From the NCBI GenBank assembly GCA_964570285.1, contig CAZMXP010000002.1, positions 62,001-126,000 on the forward strand: a stretch of 64,000 nucleotides of DNA, in the 5' to 3' direction. This stretch comes from CAZMXP01 sp964570285. GTDB taxonomy: Bacteria > Planctomycetota > PLA2. Positions 35,762 through 44,580 of this stretch are shown here, piece by piece (position 1 is the first letter of the stretch; every line of letters starts with the position of its first letter). The position numbers and the translations under genes are program-made. Under the pieces are notes generated by a model. That model saw nothing but the letters and a program-made list of their open reading frames with translations. It made no database searches and was not told where the DNA came from.

Positions 35762-38524
35762 ATGGCCTTTCTCAAAGTCTTCAGCAACGGCGAGGAGCGG
35801 ACCGTCTTCCTCGGCGAGAGCACGCTCGTCTTCGGGCGCGGCGAGGACGCCGACGTCTTCCTGAAGGACGTCAAGGCGAGCCGCCACCACTGCACGCTCG
35901 AACCGCTCGGAGGCGGGCGGTGGCAGCTCCGCGATCTCGGCTCCGCGAACGGCACGAGGCTCAACGGCGAGCGCATCGCCCTCGAGCCCCTGGCCCCCGA
36001 CGACGTGATCCAGATCGGCGACGCGCGCATCCTCTTCGCGGGGGAGGCGGCGGCGGTCGCCGGCGGCGAGCCGACCGCGCCGCTGGAGGGTGTCGGCGAG
36101 CCCGCCCGCCCCCCGCGGCCCCCCCGGAACCGACGCAGCCGGACGGGCGTGCTGATCGGTGTCGGCGCCGTCGTCCTGATCGCCGGGCTGGCGCTGCTGG
36201 CGCAGTCCACGCGGCGCGCGCCCACCGACCCGCAGGAGGCGGCGGCCTACCGCTCCTTCCTCTCCGCGACCGACGACGACAAGGTCGCGAGCCTCGCGAC
36301 CGACTACCTGATGGAGTACGGCGGCAGCGAACACGCCGCGGAGGTGCGGCGGCGCGGCGCCGAGGCGCGCGCGCGCCTCGCCGACGGCACCTCCGCGCGC
36401 AACAGCGGTTTCGACCCCGACGCGCTCGTCGCCGACCTGCCGCTGCACGAGGCCGTCGCGCGGCTGGAGACCCTGCTGAAGGAGACGACGCCCGACCGCC
36501 GGCCCCTCGTCGAGGCCACGCTGGCCGCGCGCCGCGAGCGCCTCGACCAGGAGCGCGAGCGCTTCTTCGGCGAGCTCGAGACCGTCTTCCGCGCGCACGT
36601 CGAGTCGGGCGAGTTCGCGCACGCGCGCGAGATCTGGTTCTTCCTCAAGGGCGAGCCGAGCTGGGAACCCATCCCCGACCGCTATCGCGACCGCATCGTC
36701 GGCGCGATGGTCTCGCTCGAGAACGCCGCCTCGCTGCGGCGCACGGCGCTCTTCGAGGAGGTGTCGCGCGCGGAGCAGGCGCACGACTTCGCCCGCGCGA
36801 TGGAACTGCTCGCGCAGGCGCTGCCGCGCTTCAAGGGCACGGCGGTGGAGGCGAGCCTCGCGGAGAGGGTCGCGTTCGTCGAACGGGCGCTGTCGGAGGG
36901 GGGCCGGGGGGAGCCGACCCGGCCCCGCACCGAGGTTCCGCTGCTGCTCGAGAAGAAGGTGGCCGCGCTGCTCGAAGGGCTGCGCGGGCGCGACTTCGGC
37001 GGCATCGCGCGCGGGCTGCGGGCGGTCGCGGAGGAGGCGAAGGGGGCCAAGGGGTTTGCCGAGATCGACGCCCGCGCGGCCGAGGTCGAGGCGTGCGCGG
37101 CGCTGCATGAGCGCGCGGTCGCGATGCTCGAGGCGGGGGAGGTTCCCCCGGGGCAGATCCTGAAGAAGTGGAGGGTGACGTCGGGGGGGGCCGGGGGGGT
37201 CGTCGTCCAGTCGAAGGGGAGCGAACTCACCTACGCGTGGAGCGAGGCGCCCGCCGAACTCTATCTGGCCCTGCTCGGGCGCGCGGTGGACTCGAGGCCC
37301 GCCCAGCTCGGCTTCGCCGTCGCCTCGCATGTGCTCGGCGGCACCGAGGCGCTGGCGGCGGCGCTGGCCGTCGGGTACGCGGACGAGGAGTTGCGGCCGC
37401 TCCTCGACCGCTTCGTCGCCTTCCAGGTGCGGCACGAGCCGTTGCCCGAGGGCGGGTATGTGGCCGTCGGAGGCGAGATCCTCTCGCGCAAGGAGCACCT
37501 GCGTCGCGCGGAAGAGGCCGTCATCCGCGGCTTCCAGGAGCAGCTCGACAAGTCGCTCGCCGCGATCCGCGCGGACAAGATCGTCGCCCGCATCGAGCGC
37601 CTCGCGGCGAAGAAGGAGCAGCTCGACAAGGCGCGCGCCTACGCGCTCGAGCTGATCTTCGACGAGAGGAAGTACTTCTACCCCTACCGCGGCGTCGGGC
37701 GCGACGCCGAGTACGCGCGGGTGCAGCAGGAGGTGGACCAGCGCGTGAACGCGGTGCGCGAGATCTGGGCGGACCCGGGTGTCCTCTCGGTCTCGGGATC
37801 GCCGGAGCTGACGCGTTCGCTCAAGCTCTTCGACGAGGCCGCGGCGGAGCTGGGCAAGCGCCTCGTCGACGTCGAGGAGAGGGTCGAGGAGGTGGACTTC
37901 CTGCGCAGCTACCTCGGGCGCAAGTTCGACATCCGGACCCTCTACCGCACGCCGGAGGAGCGCGACCTGCTCCGCTACGGCGACGAGGTCATGGCGTGGA
38001 ACCCGACCGTGAAGGGCGACATCACCGACGTGGAGCGCGAGCAGGTGCGCGTGACGAACGACTACCGCATCATGTTCGGCCGCTGGCCGGTCCGCATCGT
38101 CGAGAAGCTCGTGCTGTCGAGCCGCGGCCACTGCGTCGAGATGCAGAAGCTCAACTATTTCGGCCACTTCAGCCCGACCCCCGGGCGGCGCACGCCCTAC
38201 GACCGGATGAAGCTCGCCGGGTACGAGTACGGCTCGTCGGAGAACTGCATCATGGGGCAGACCTCGCCGAAGGGCGCGCACGACGGCTGGTGCCACTCGA
38301 GCGGGCATCATCGCAACATCCTGACGCCGGAGTGGACCGAGATGGGCACGGGGCACTTCGGGAACCTGATGACGCAGAACTACGGCATGGCGCCGCGCTG
38401 GGTCGGTTCGCCGGGCCCCATCACGCCCGGGGAGCGCGAGCCGGAGGACGCCTGCGGCTGCGGCTGCGGCGGCGCGGGGGAGGGCGGGCCCGGCTTCAAC
38501 TACGAGGACGAGGACGGGAAGTGA
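35762..38524 (+). CDS. FHA-TM-CAP (SCP/PR1) fusion protein
   Basis: 920 residues with an unusual order. FHA domain (about 1-95: TLVFGRGEDADVFL, SRHHCTL, LGSANGTRLNGER), Pro/Arg linker, one membrane helix (about 129-147, VLIGVGAVVLIAGLALLA), then some 600 residues of charged helical, periplasm-predicted sequence. A CAP domain ends it (about 756-875): EREQVRVTNDYRIMFGRWP, HCVEMQKLNYFGHFSP, SSENC, WCHSSGHHRNIL, EMGTGHFG, with the His/Glu residues expected of CAP proteins. The tail is Cys/Gly-rich (ACGCGCGGAGEG) and acidic. It would link a cytoplasmic phospho-Thr sensor to an extracytoplasmic CAP domain. GGGGGAG lies upstream of the ATG. Confidence 0.9.
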   Translation: MAFLKVFSNGEERTVFLGESTLVFGRGEDADVFLKDVKASRHHCTLEPLGGGRWQLRDLGSANGTRLNGERIALEPLAPDDVIQIGDARILFAGEAAAVAGGEPTAPLEGVGEPARPPRPPRNRRSRTGVLIGVGAVVLIAGLALLAQSTRRAPTDPQEAAAYRSFLSATDDDKVASLATDYLMEYGGSEHAAEVRRRGAEARARLADGTSARNSGFDPDALVADLPLHEAVARLETLLKETTPDRRPLVEATLAARRERLDQERERFFGELETVFRAHVESGEFAHAREIWFFLKGEPSWEPIPDRYRDRIVGAMVSLENAASLRRTALFEEVSRAEQAHDFARAMELLAQALPRFKGTAVEASLAERVAFVERALSEGGRGEPTRPRTEVPLLLEKKVAALLEGLRGRDFGGIARGLRAVAEEAKGAKGFAEIDARAAEVEACAALHERAVAMLEAGEVPPGQILKKWRVTSGGAGGVVVQSKGSELTYAWSEAPAELYLALLGRAVDSRPAQLGFAVASHVLGGTEALAAALAVGYADEELRPLLDRFVAFQVRHEPLPEGGYVAVGGEILSRKEHLRRAEEAVIRGFQEQLDKSLAAIRADKIVARIERLAAKKEQLDKARAYALELIFDERKYFYPYRGVGRDAEYARVQQEVDQRVNAVREIWADPGVLSVSGSPELTRSLKLFDEAAAELGKRLVDVEERVEEVDFLRSYLGRKFDIRTLYRTPEERDLLRYGDEVMAWNPTVKGDITDVEREQVRVTNDYRIMFGRWPVRIVEKLVLSSRGHCVEMQKLNYFGHFSPTPGRRTPYDRMKLAGYEYGSSENCIMGQTSPKGAHDGWCHSSGHHRNILTPEWTEMGTGHFGNLMTQNYGMAPRWVGSPGPITPGEREPEDACGCGCGGAGEGGPGFNYEDEDGK

Positions 38525-38531
38525 GCGCGAC

Positions 38532-39800
38532 GTGCCGAACCTGAAGATCCGCGAGGAGGGCAAGGAGCACCTGCACCAGATCGAGGGCGACTCGATCATC
38601 ATCGGGCGCGACCCCGCCGCCGGGGTCTCGATCGCCGACGCGAAGGCGAGCAAGGAGCACTGCCGCCTCGAGCGCTCCGGAACGCGCTGGCGCGTCGTCG
38701 ACCTCGAGAGCAAGAACGGCACCCGCGTCAACGGCGACTTCCGCAACAAGTCCTGGCTCGCGCACGGCGACCTGATCCAGATCGGAGGCGCCGAGATCCG
38801 CTTCGGCGTCGAGGGCGGCCAGCGCGCCGTGCCCGCGGGCGCCGCGTTTGCCGCCGCGGCCCCGGGCCGGCGGGCGCGCGGCGCGCGCGCGGAGGCCGAG
38901 GACGAGGGCGGCGAGGCCCTGCCGCCGCCCCGCGCCTCGCGGGACAACTCGCAGGACAAGCTCATCATCGCCGGCGTCACCGTGGTCGTCTCCCTCGTCA
39001 TCATCTTCGTGGTGCTCAAGGTGGGCGCCGCGGTGCAGCTCGACGACCACAACAACGCGGTGCTGAAGAGCGCGGAGCAGTACCTCGCGCAGGGCCGCTG
39101 GGACGAGGCGATCGCCTACCTGCAGGAGCACGGGGATCCCTCCGGCAGCGCCTACCCGCAGGTGCAGAAGCGCATCCGCGACCTGCAGACCCGCAAGGAC
39201 GACTACCAGGCCACGTCGCGCAACGTCGTGGCGCGCAAGGTCCTCTCGAAGCTGAGCCGCTACATCGAGTCCTACCACCGCGGCGGCAACGTCGATCCCG
39301 CCGACATCCTGCGCCTCGCCGAGTCGCTGAAGACCGAGTACGCCGGCACCGAGAGCACCGAGCTCGGACGCAAGCAGTACCCCGCCTGGTTCGCCGGCAA
39401 GGTCCCGCAGCGCGGCGTCGACATCGTCGCGGGGGGCGGGCGGCTCCGGAAGGAGTGGGAGGAGTCCATCGCGAAGGCGCGCGAGTTCGAGATCTCGTGG
39501 CACTTCCGCGAGGCGCAGGAGACCGTGCGCAAGTTCGTGACGACGCGCGAGTTCAGCATGGAGGCCGCGGAGGTCGAGCACTACAAGGCCCTCGCCGAGG
39601 AGCAGCTCCGCCGCATCGACCTGCTCGCGCAGTCCATCTTCAGCGGCCGCGAGGGGCTCGCGCGCGACCAGATCCGGAACCAGCGCTACGACGAGGCGAT
39701 CGCGACCTACCGAAAGGTCATCGAGACCTTCGGCATCGACACCTACGTGCGGAAGGCGCAGGCCGAGATCCAGAAGATCGAGGCGCTGAAGGGCAAGTAG
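38532..39800 (+). CDS. FHA-TM protein with helical-repeat periplasmic domain
   Basis: 422 residues from GTG 38532, seven bases after the FHA-CAP gene. FHA domain (about 1-92: SIIIGRDPAAGVSI, SKEHCRLE, LESKNGTRVNG), low-complexity Ala/Arg/Glu linker, membrane helix (about 144-163, LIIAGVTVVVSLVIIFVVLK), then TPR-like helical repeats (EQYLAQGRWDEAIAYLQEHG and RNQRYDEAIATYRKVIETFG). Same topology as the preceding protein, so the two may act together. The role is unknown. Confidence 0.88.
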   Translation: MPNLKIREEGKEHLHQIEGDSIIIGRDPAAGVSIADAKASKEHCRLERSGTRWRVVDLESKNGTRVNGDFRNKSWLAHGDLIQIGGAEIRFGVEGGQRAVPAGAAFAAAAPGRRARGARAEAEDEGGEALPPPRASRDNSQDKLIIAGVTVVVSLVIIFVVLKVGAAVQLDDHNNAVLKSAEQYLAQGRWDEAIAYLQEHGDPSGSAYPQVQKRIRDLQTRKDDYQATSRNVVARKVLSKLSRYIESYHRGGNVDPADILRLAESLKTEYAGTESTELGRKQYPAWFAGKVPQRGVDIVAGGGRLRKEWEESIAKAREFEISWHFREAQETVRKFVTTREFSMEAAEVEHYKALAEEQLRRIDLLAQSIFSGREGLARDQIRNQRYDEAIATYRKVIETFGIDTYVRKAQAEIQKIEALKGK

Positions 39801-39918
39801 GATCCGCGTGCCCGCCGGGCGGACCCCCCCCCGCGCCCCCCGCTGAATGGCCGGAAAGGGGGTCCGTGGCGCGCGGCGCCAGTTCCTCCCTCCAACGGCC
39901 AACTGCGAAGCGACGGGC

Positions 39919-40842
39919 CTAGTAGATTCTCTTGCCCATCGCCGAGAGGACCAGCTCCACGGCGAGCTTTCCGGTGCGGTTGCGTTCGTCGAGCATCGGG
40001 TTGACCTCGACGATCTCCATGCTCGTCAGCTTGCCCGTCTCGGCGACGAGTTCGCAGGCGAGGTGCGCTTCGCGGTACGTAAGGCCGCCCGGGACCGGCG
40101 TGCCCACGCCGGGAGCGACCTCCGGGTCGAGGCTGTCCATGTCGAAGCTCAGGTGGAAGCCCGTGGTGCCCTTCGTGACGATGCCGAGGGCCTCGCGGAG
40201 GCAGACGCTGGCCCCGCGCTCGTCGAGATCCTGCATCGTGTAGATCGTGACGCCGAGCTGCGCGATCCGCTGCCGCTCGCCGGGATCGATGTCGCGGAGG
40301 CCGACGATCGCGGTCTGCCGCGGGGAGACCGCGGGGGAGCGGTCGAGGATCGACAGGAGTTCCGGCGCGCCCTGACCCAGCAACGTTGCGAGCGGCATGC
40401 CGTGGACGTTGCCGCTGGGGGAGGTTTCGACGGTGTTCAGGTCGGCGTGCGCATCGATCCAGAGGAGGCCGATCGCCTTGCGGCGCCTGCGATGGAACGC
40501 GGCGACGCCGGCGACCGTGCCGATGGCGATCGAATGGTCGCCGCCGAGCACGAGCGGCGTCTCGCCGGACTCGCAGATCTGGCGCACGCGGTCGCGGAGG
40601 CGCAGGCAGGTGCGGACGATCTCGCGCGCGAAGCGCAGCCGCTCGTCGCCGGGCGCCCGCGTCTCGGGAAGGGCGACCGCGACGTAGCCGTGTTCGCGCA
40701 CCGCGATGCCGAGGCGCTCCAGCCGCGGGGAGAGGCCCGCATGGCGGATCGCGCTCGGGCCCATGTCGGTGCCGCGGCGGCCGGCGCCGAGGTCGAGAGG
40801 GACGCCCAGGATGCCGACGGCGCGCGCGACGGCCTTGTTCAT
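39919..40842 (-). CDS. rocF: Arginase (ureohydrolase family)
   Basis: Mn-dependent hydrolase, arginine to ornithine and urea. Metal motifs: LVLGGDHSIAIGTV, GLLWIDAHADLNT and LSFDMDSLDPEVAPGVGTPV. SPSGNVHGMPLA and SMEIVEVNPMLDERNRT match arginase rather than agmatinase or formiminoglutamase, though agmatinase cannot be fully excluded by eye. 307 residues with the ATG at 40842. It lies five bases after the WaaP-like kinase gene in the same operon; the 118 bases to the convergent FHA gene hold no clear signal. Confidence 0.9.
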   Translation of the reverse strand: MNKAVARAVGILGVPLDLGAGRRGTDMGPSAIRHAGLSPRLERLGIAVREHGYVAVALPETRAPGDERLRFAREIVRTCLRLRDRVRQICESGETPLVLGGDHSIAIGTVAGVAAFHRRRRKAIGLLWIDAHADLNTVETSPSGNVHGMPLATLLGQGAPELLSILDRSPAVSPRQTAIVGLRDIDPGERQRIAQLGVTIYTMQDLDERGASVCLREALGIVTKGTTGFHLSFDMDSLDPEVAPGVGTPVPGGLTYREAHLACELVAETGKLTSMEIVEVNPMLDERNRTGKLAVELVLSAMGKRIY

Positions 40843-40847
40843 CGCGG

Positions 40848-42374
40848 CTACTGTTCCCGGCGCCGCGTCTCCTGGCGCGCGGCGAGCCGCACCACGTCGC
40901 GGGCGAACTCGCCGTCGCGGTGGCCGGGGGGGATCGTGCCGCGGAGGTAGGCGTCCAGCACGCGGAGCCGGAAGCCGGTCGGCAGCGCGCGGCGATCCAC
41001 CAGCGAGCCCGCGAGGTGCGCGAGGTCGCGCTTGCGCTTCTCCCAGTCGAGGGAGCCGAAACGCGACTGCTGCACGCCGTCGAGGTCGAGGAAGCAGAGA
41101 TCCGCCTCCGTGCCCGTGGCGAGCACGTTGTCGCGCTTCAGGTCGCGGTGGCGCAGGCCCCAGTCGTGCATCCGGCGCAGCGTGCCGCCGACCCGGCGCG
41201 CGAGGTCGCGGATCTGGCGCGGCGCGAGGTGCGCGATCGCCTTGTCGAGCGGGAGGCCGTCGCGCACGCGCCGCATCACGAGCAGCGAGCGGCCCGGGAG
41301 CGATCGGTCCTCGAGCACCGCCAGCACCTCCGGCGTGCGCAACCCGCGGTGGGCGAGCGCCTCCGCGGACTCGAGCGCGCGCTCGGCGCGCGAGCCGAAG
41401 AGCATGTCGCGCAGCGGGCGGGTCGCCTTCTTCGGCAGGAAGACCTTGAACACGAACTGCTCGCCGTGCGCGAGCGTCCACGCGGTGCGGCTCGCCTTCA
41501 GGACGTCGGGGCCGGGCGAGAGGTGCATCGCGCGGTCGACCATCGCGCCGAGGTCGGCGTCGGCGATCTCGACGAGGCGGATGCCCTCCATGTCGCCCAT
41601 GCGCACCGGGGTGCCGTGCCGGCGCGCGCGGCGCGTGCGCTCGCCGACGAGGCGCCGGAAGGCCTGCGGGAGAAGCTCCTGAACCCCGTGGCGCAACTCC
41701 TCGAGCGCCTCGGGCATGAGACCGGATGCCCTGCCGTACGTGCCCCAGAAGAGGAGGCGGTCGACCGCGCTCGCGTGCGTCAGGAAAAAGAGCGAGAAGG
41801 CCGCGAGCTCCCTGGCGCGCTCGCGCGGCGTCAGGTAGGAACCGACCGTGAGGCCGCGGGCGTCCGCGAGCAGCACCTCGCCGTCGGGTCGCACGAGGAT
41901 GTTCCCGGCATGGTGGTCGCGCTGCCGCACGCCGGCGTTCTGCATCTTCGCGAGGAGCTGGGCGACCCGGCGCGCGAGCTCGTGGCGCGCCCTCCCGCGC
42001 GGCGGCGCATGGAGCACGACGTCCTGGAGCGACCGCGCGCCCGCCTCCTCCCGGAGCACGAGCAGTTGCCGCCCGTCGCGGAGGCGCGCGAAGGCCAGCG
42101 GCGCGACGACCGGCACGCCGCGGGCGGCGACCGAGAGCGCGCTCTCCGCCTCCGTCTCCGCGTAGGGGCGCAGGCAGTCGCGCAAGGCGCGGCGCACCCC
42201 GTGCGCGTCGAACTCCTTCACGACGACGGCCTCCCCGCCGACGACGGCCCGGTAGACCCGCCGCCCCGGGAGTTCCCGCAGGACCTCCCCCCGGCGCTCG
42301 ACCCACGCGTCGGGGCGGTCGGGGTCGCCGCGGAACTCGGAAGACGTAACTCGGGTGTAGCCTGCGATTTGCAC
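40848..42374 (-). CDS. Tandem double lipopolysaccharide-kinase-like (WaaP/Kdo kinase) protein
   Basis: 508 residues containing two kinase-like units. Unit 1: Lys53 in AVVVKEF, catalytic loop RQRDHHAGNIL (Asp153), metal-site ADARGL. Unit 2: Lys310 in FVFKVFL, catalytic loop LRHRDLKRDNVLA (Asp411), CFLDLDGV (DLD). Both carry the HRDxxxxN-like pattern of the WaaP/KdkA family, which phosphorylates the LPS core. The divergent neighbours are lptF/lptG, so an LPS role is likely. GTG 42374 is chosen because TATATT ends 12 bases upstream; GTG 42395 would add seven residues. Confidence 0.85.
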   Translation of the reverse strand: MQIAGYTRVTSSEFRGDPDRPDAWVERRGEVLRELPGRRVYRAVVGGEAVVVKEFDAHGVRRALRDCLRPYAETEAESALSVAARGVPVVAPLAFARLRDGRQLLVLREEAGARSLQDVVLHAPPRGRARHELARRVAQLLAKMQNAGVRQRDHHAGNILVRPDGEVLLADARGLTVGSYLTPRERARELAAFSLFFLTHASAVDRLLFWGTYGRASGLMPEALEELRHGVQELLPQAFRRLVGERTRRARRHGTPVRMGDMEGIRLVEIADADLGAMVDRAMHLSPGPDVLKASRTAWTLAHGEQFVFKVFLPKKATRPLRDMLFGSRAERALESAEALAHRGLRTPEVLAVLEDRSLPGRSLLVMRRVRDGLPLDKAIAHLAPRQIRDLARRVGGTLRRMHDWGLRHRDLKRDNVLATGTEADLCFLDLDGVQQSRFGSLDWEKRKRDLAHLAGSLVDRRALPTGFRLRVLDAYLRGTIPPGHRDGEFARDVVRLAARQETRRREQ

Positions 42375-42404
42375 GGGGTACCCCGCAATATACACTCGCG
42401 AGTG
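42374..42404. promoter_or_regulatory. Divergent promoter region with two perfect palindromes
   Basis: CGGGGTACCCCG (42374-42385) and CACTCGCGAGTG (42393-42404), each a perfect 12-bp palindrome. Between them AATATA/TATATT gives a minus-strand -10 (42392-42387) and TACACT a plus-strand -10 (42391-42396) for lptF, ten bases before its ATG. The palindromes flank both -10 elements and are plausible operators. Confidence 0.55.
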
Positions 42405-42406
42405 AC

Positions 42407-43495
42407 ATGCTGATCGGACGGAGCGTGGTCGGCGAGGCGGGCCGGAACTTCCTCGGCTCGCTGCTGGCGACCACGGGCGTCGCCTTCTTCATCCTCTCGA
42501 TCACCTTCCTGAAGCGCACGCCGGGCGTGGGCCTGGGGTTTCTCCTCGAGGTCTTCCCGCTGTTCTTCCCGCTCGCCCTGCAGTTCACGGTGCCGCTCGC
42601 GGTGCTCACCGGCGTGATCCTGACCTTCTCCCGCATGCAGGCGGATGGCGAGATCACCTCCCTCGCCGCGGCGGGGGTGCCCCTCGGCCGCTTTGCCGCG
42701 CCGGTCCTCTCCGGCGCCGCGCTCGTGGCGCTCCTGGGGCTGCTCGCCCTCGATGTCGTCTCCCCGTTCGCGGCCGCGAGGCTGCGCGCGGCCAAGCGCG
42801 ACATCCTCCACCAGCTCGAGACCTCGTTCCGGAGCGGCATGCGCGACCTCGATCTGGGCCGGGGGCGCATCTCCTTCGAGAGCTTCGACGGGCGCGAATT
42901 CCGCGACGTCTGCTTCGAGTACCGCGAACCCGGCCGGGAGGCGATGATCCTCCGGGCGCAGAGCGGCGCGATCGCGGTCACCGAGGACGAGCAGGTCCAC
43001 ATCGAGCTCCGCAAGGTGCAGGATGCCGCACCCCACCGCACGAAGGAGGGGGATGCCTACGTGCGCACCGGGGCCCTCGAGGCGAGCTACCCCCTCGCCG
43101 AGCTCACCGAGGGCGCGACGTCGCGGCGCCGGCGGGCCGACCTGACGATGCGCCAGCTCTCCTATGTCGCGGCGCGCTCGATCCCGCACGGCGCGGGGTC
43201 GATCGCCAGTCTCGATGCGGCCGAGGAGCTGGCGCGACGGACGGCGCTCTCCGCGAGCGCCTTCTTCTTCGCGCTGGTCGGGATCCCCCTCGGCGTGTTC
43301 AGCGCGCGGGCGGGGCGCGCCGGCGCCTTCCTGATGGCCATCGCCCCCGTGCTGCTTGTCTACTTCCCGCTCGTGATGGGGGGGGCGAACCTCGCCCGGT
43401 CGGGCGAACTGCCCGCATTTCCCGCCGTGTGGGCCGGGAACATCCTCCTAGGGGTTGTCGGGACGGTTCTCCTCCTCCGGGTGGCGCGTCGGTGA
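42407..43495 (+). CDS. lptF: LptF/LptG-family LPS export permease (first copy)
   Basis: Inner-membrane permease of the LptB2FG transporter, which extracts lipopolysaccharide and passes it to the periplasmic bridge. 362 residues: two N-terminal helices, a third before a beta-jellyroll periplasmic domain (about 115-250), and three C-terminal helices (SASAFFFALVGIPLGVFSAR, FLMAIAPVLLVYFPLVMG). Family phrases such as PLAVLTGVILTFSRMQADGEITSLAAAGV are clear. F versus G is assigned by order only. lptB is not in the window. GTGA overlap with the next gene. Confidence 0.92.
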   Translation: MLIGRSVVGEAGRNFLGSLLATTGVAFFILSITFLKRTPGVGLGFLLEVFPLFFPLALQFTVPLAVLTGVILTFSRMQADGEITSLAAAGVPLGRFAAPVLSGAALVALLGLLALDVVSPFAAARLRAAKRDILHQLETSFRSGMRDLDLGRGRISFESFDGREFRDVCFEYREPGREAMILRAQSGAIAVTEDEQVHIELRKVQDAAPHRTKEGDAYVRTGALEASYPLAELTEGATSRRRRADLTMRQLSYVAARSIPHGAGSIASLDAAEELARRTALSASAFFFALVGIPLGVFSARAGRAGAFLMAIAPVLLVYFPLVMGGANLARSGELPAFPAVWAGNILLGVVGTVLLLRVARR

Positions 43496-44580
43496 GGCTG
43501 CTCGACCGCTACGTCACGTGGACCTTCCTCAAGGTCTTTCTCGGCACGCTGGTCGTCTTCAGCATCAGCGCCGTGGCGCTCGACTGGGTGAGCCGGCTCG
43601 GACACTTCAGCAGCCAGGAGAGGACCGCCGACACCCTGGCCGCCGGGTACTCGACCGCGGGCCTGCTGCTCCGCTTCTACGCGGCCTATCTCCCCTACCT
43701 GCTCAAGGAGGTGATCCCCTTCGTCACGGTGGTCGCGGGGCTCTTCACGCTGTCGTCGCTGCTCCGCTCCAACGAGGTCTTCCCGGTGCTCGCCGCCGGC
43801 GTCAGCGCGCGGCGCCTGCTCCTCCCGGTGTTCCTCTGCGGGCTCCTCATCAGCGCCGGCCACCTCGCCTTCCAGGAGTACCTGATCCCGTCCCTGAACC
43901 GCGAGCACATCGCGATCAAGCGCCTCTTCGCGGGCGACCGGACGAACAGCCTCCGCAATCTCGCGCACCTGCGCGCGGGCGACGGCACGATCAGCTCCGT
44001 CGAGTCCTACCGCTTCGACGACCAGAGCCTGCGCGGCGTCGTCATCATGCGCCCGTGGTCCGATGCGGGGTTCGACCGGTGGACGGTTCCGCTGCTGGTC
44101 CCTGCGGGGAAGGGGTGGAAGGCGCCGGAGGGAGGGGTCGTCCATCCCGCCGGGATCGGTGCCGTGGCGGTGAGGCTCGAGCCCGGCGCCGACGTCGAGA
44201 TCGGCGTCAGCCCCGACGAGGTCGAGGCGCTGGCGAGCAAGCAGGGGACGACCGAGCTCTCGATGACGCAACTGCTCGCGCTGGTGCGGAAGTTCCCCGA
44301 CCGCCGCAACCTCGAGGTCGCGCTGCACAAGCAGATCGCCCGTCCGCTCACGAGCTTCGTCCTGCTGCTGCTCGGCATCCCGACGCTGCTCGCGCTCGGG
44401 CGTTCCATGGTGCTCGGTGCCGTCCTCGCGTTCGGGCTGTCGGCGATCTACTACTTCGGCGACATCTTCTTCACGAGCCTCGGCGACCGCGGCGACCTCG
44501 CCCCCGTCGTCGCCGCCTACCTGCCGCTGTCGATCTTCCTCTCGGCCGGCGTCGCCCGGCTCGCGACCGTGCCCACGTGA
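43492..44580 (+). CDS. lptG: LptF/LptG-family LPS export permease (second copy)
   Basis: Partner permease of the LPS transporter, 362 residues from GTG 43492 overlapping the first copy. It starts LLDRYVTWTFLKVFLGTLVVF, the typical LptG opening, then LLKEVIPFVTVVAGLFTLSSLLRSNE, a periplasmic jellyroll, the LHKQIARPLTSFVLLLLGIPTLL coupling segment, and closing helices. The stop overlaps the rluD start. Confidence 0.93.
   Translation: MRLLDRYVTWTFLKVFLGTLVVFSISAVALDWVSRLGHFSSQERTADTLAAGYSTAGLLLRFYAAYLPYLLKEVIPFVTVVAGLFTLSSLLRSNEVFPVLAAGVSARRLLLPVFLCGLLISAGHLAFQEYLIPSLNREHIAIKRLFAGDRTNSLRNLAHLRAGDGTISSVESYRFDDQSLRGVVIMRPWSDAGFDRWTVPLLVPAGKGWKAPEGGVVHPAGIGAVAVRLEPGADVEIGVSPDEVEALASKQGTTELSMTQLLALVRKFPDRRNLEVALHKQIARPLTSFVLLLLGIPTLLALGRSMVLGAVLAFGLSAIYYFGDIFFTSLGDRGDLAPVVAAYLPLSIFLSAGVARLATVPT

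Noticed and set aside
35420..39055. A 1211-codon minus-strand open frame over the FHA genes
   Set aside because: Antisense shadow of the FHA-CAP and FHA-repeat genes. No domains and no promoter or start context.
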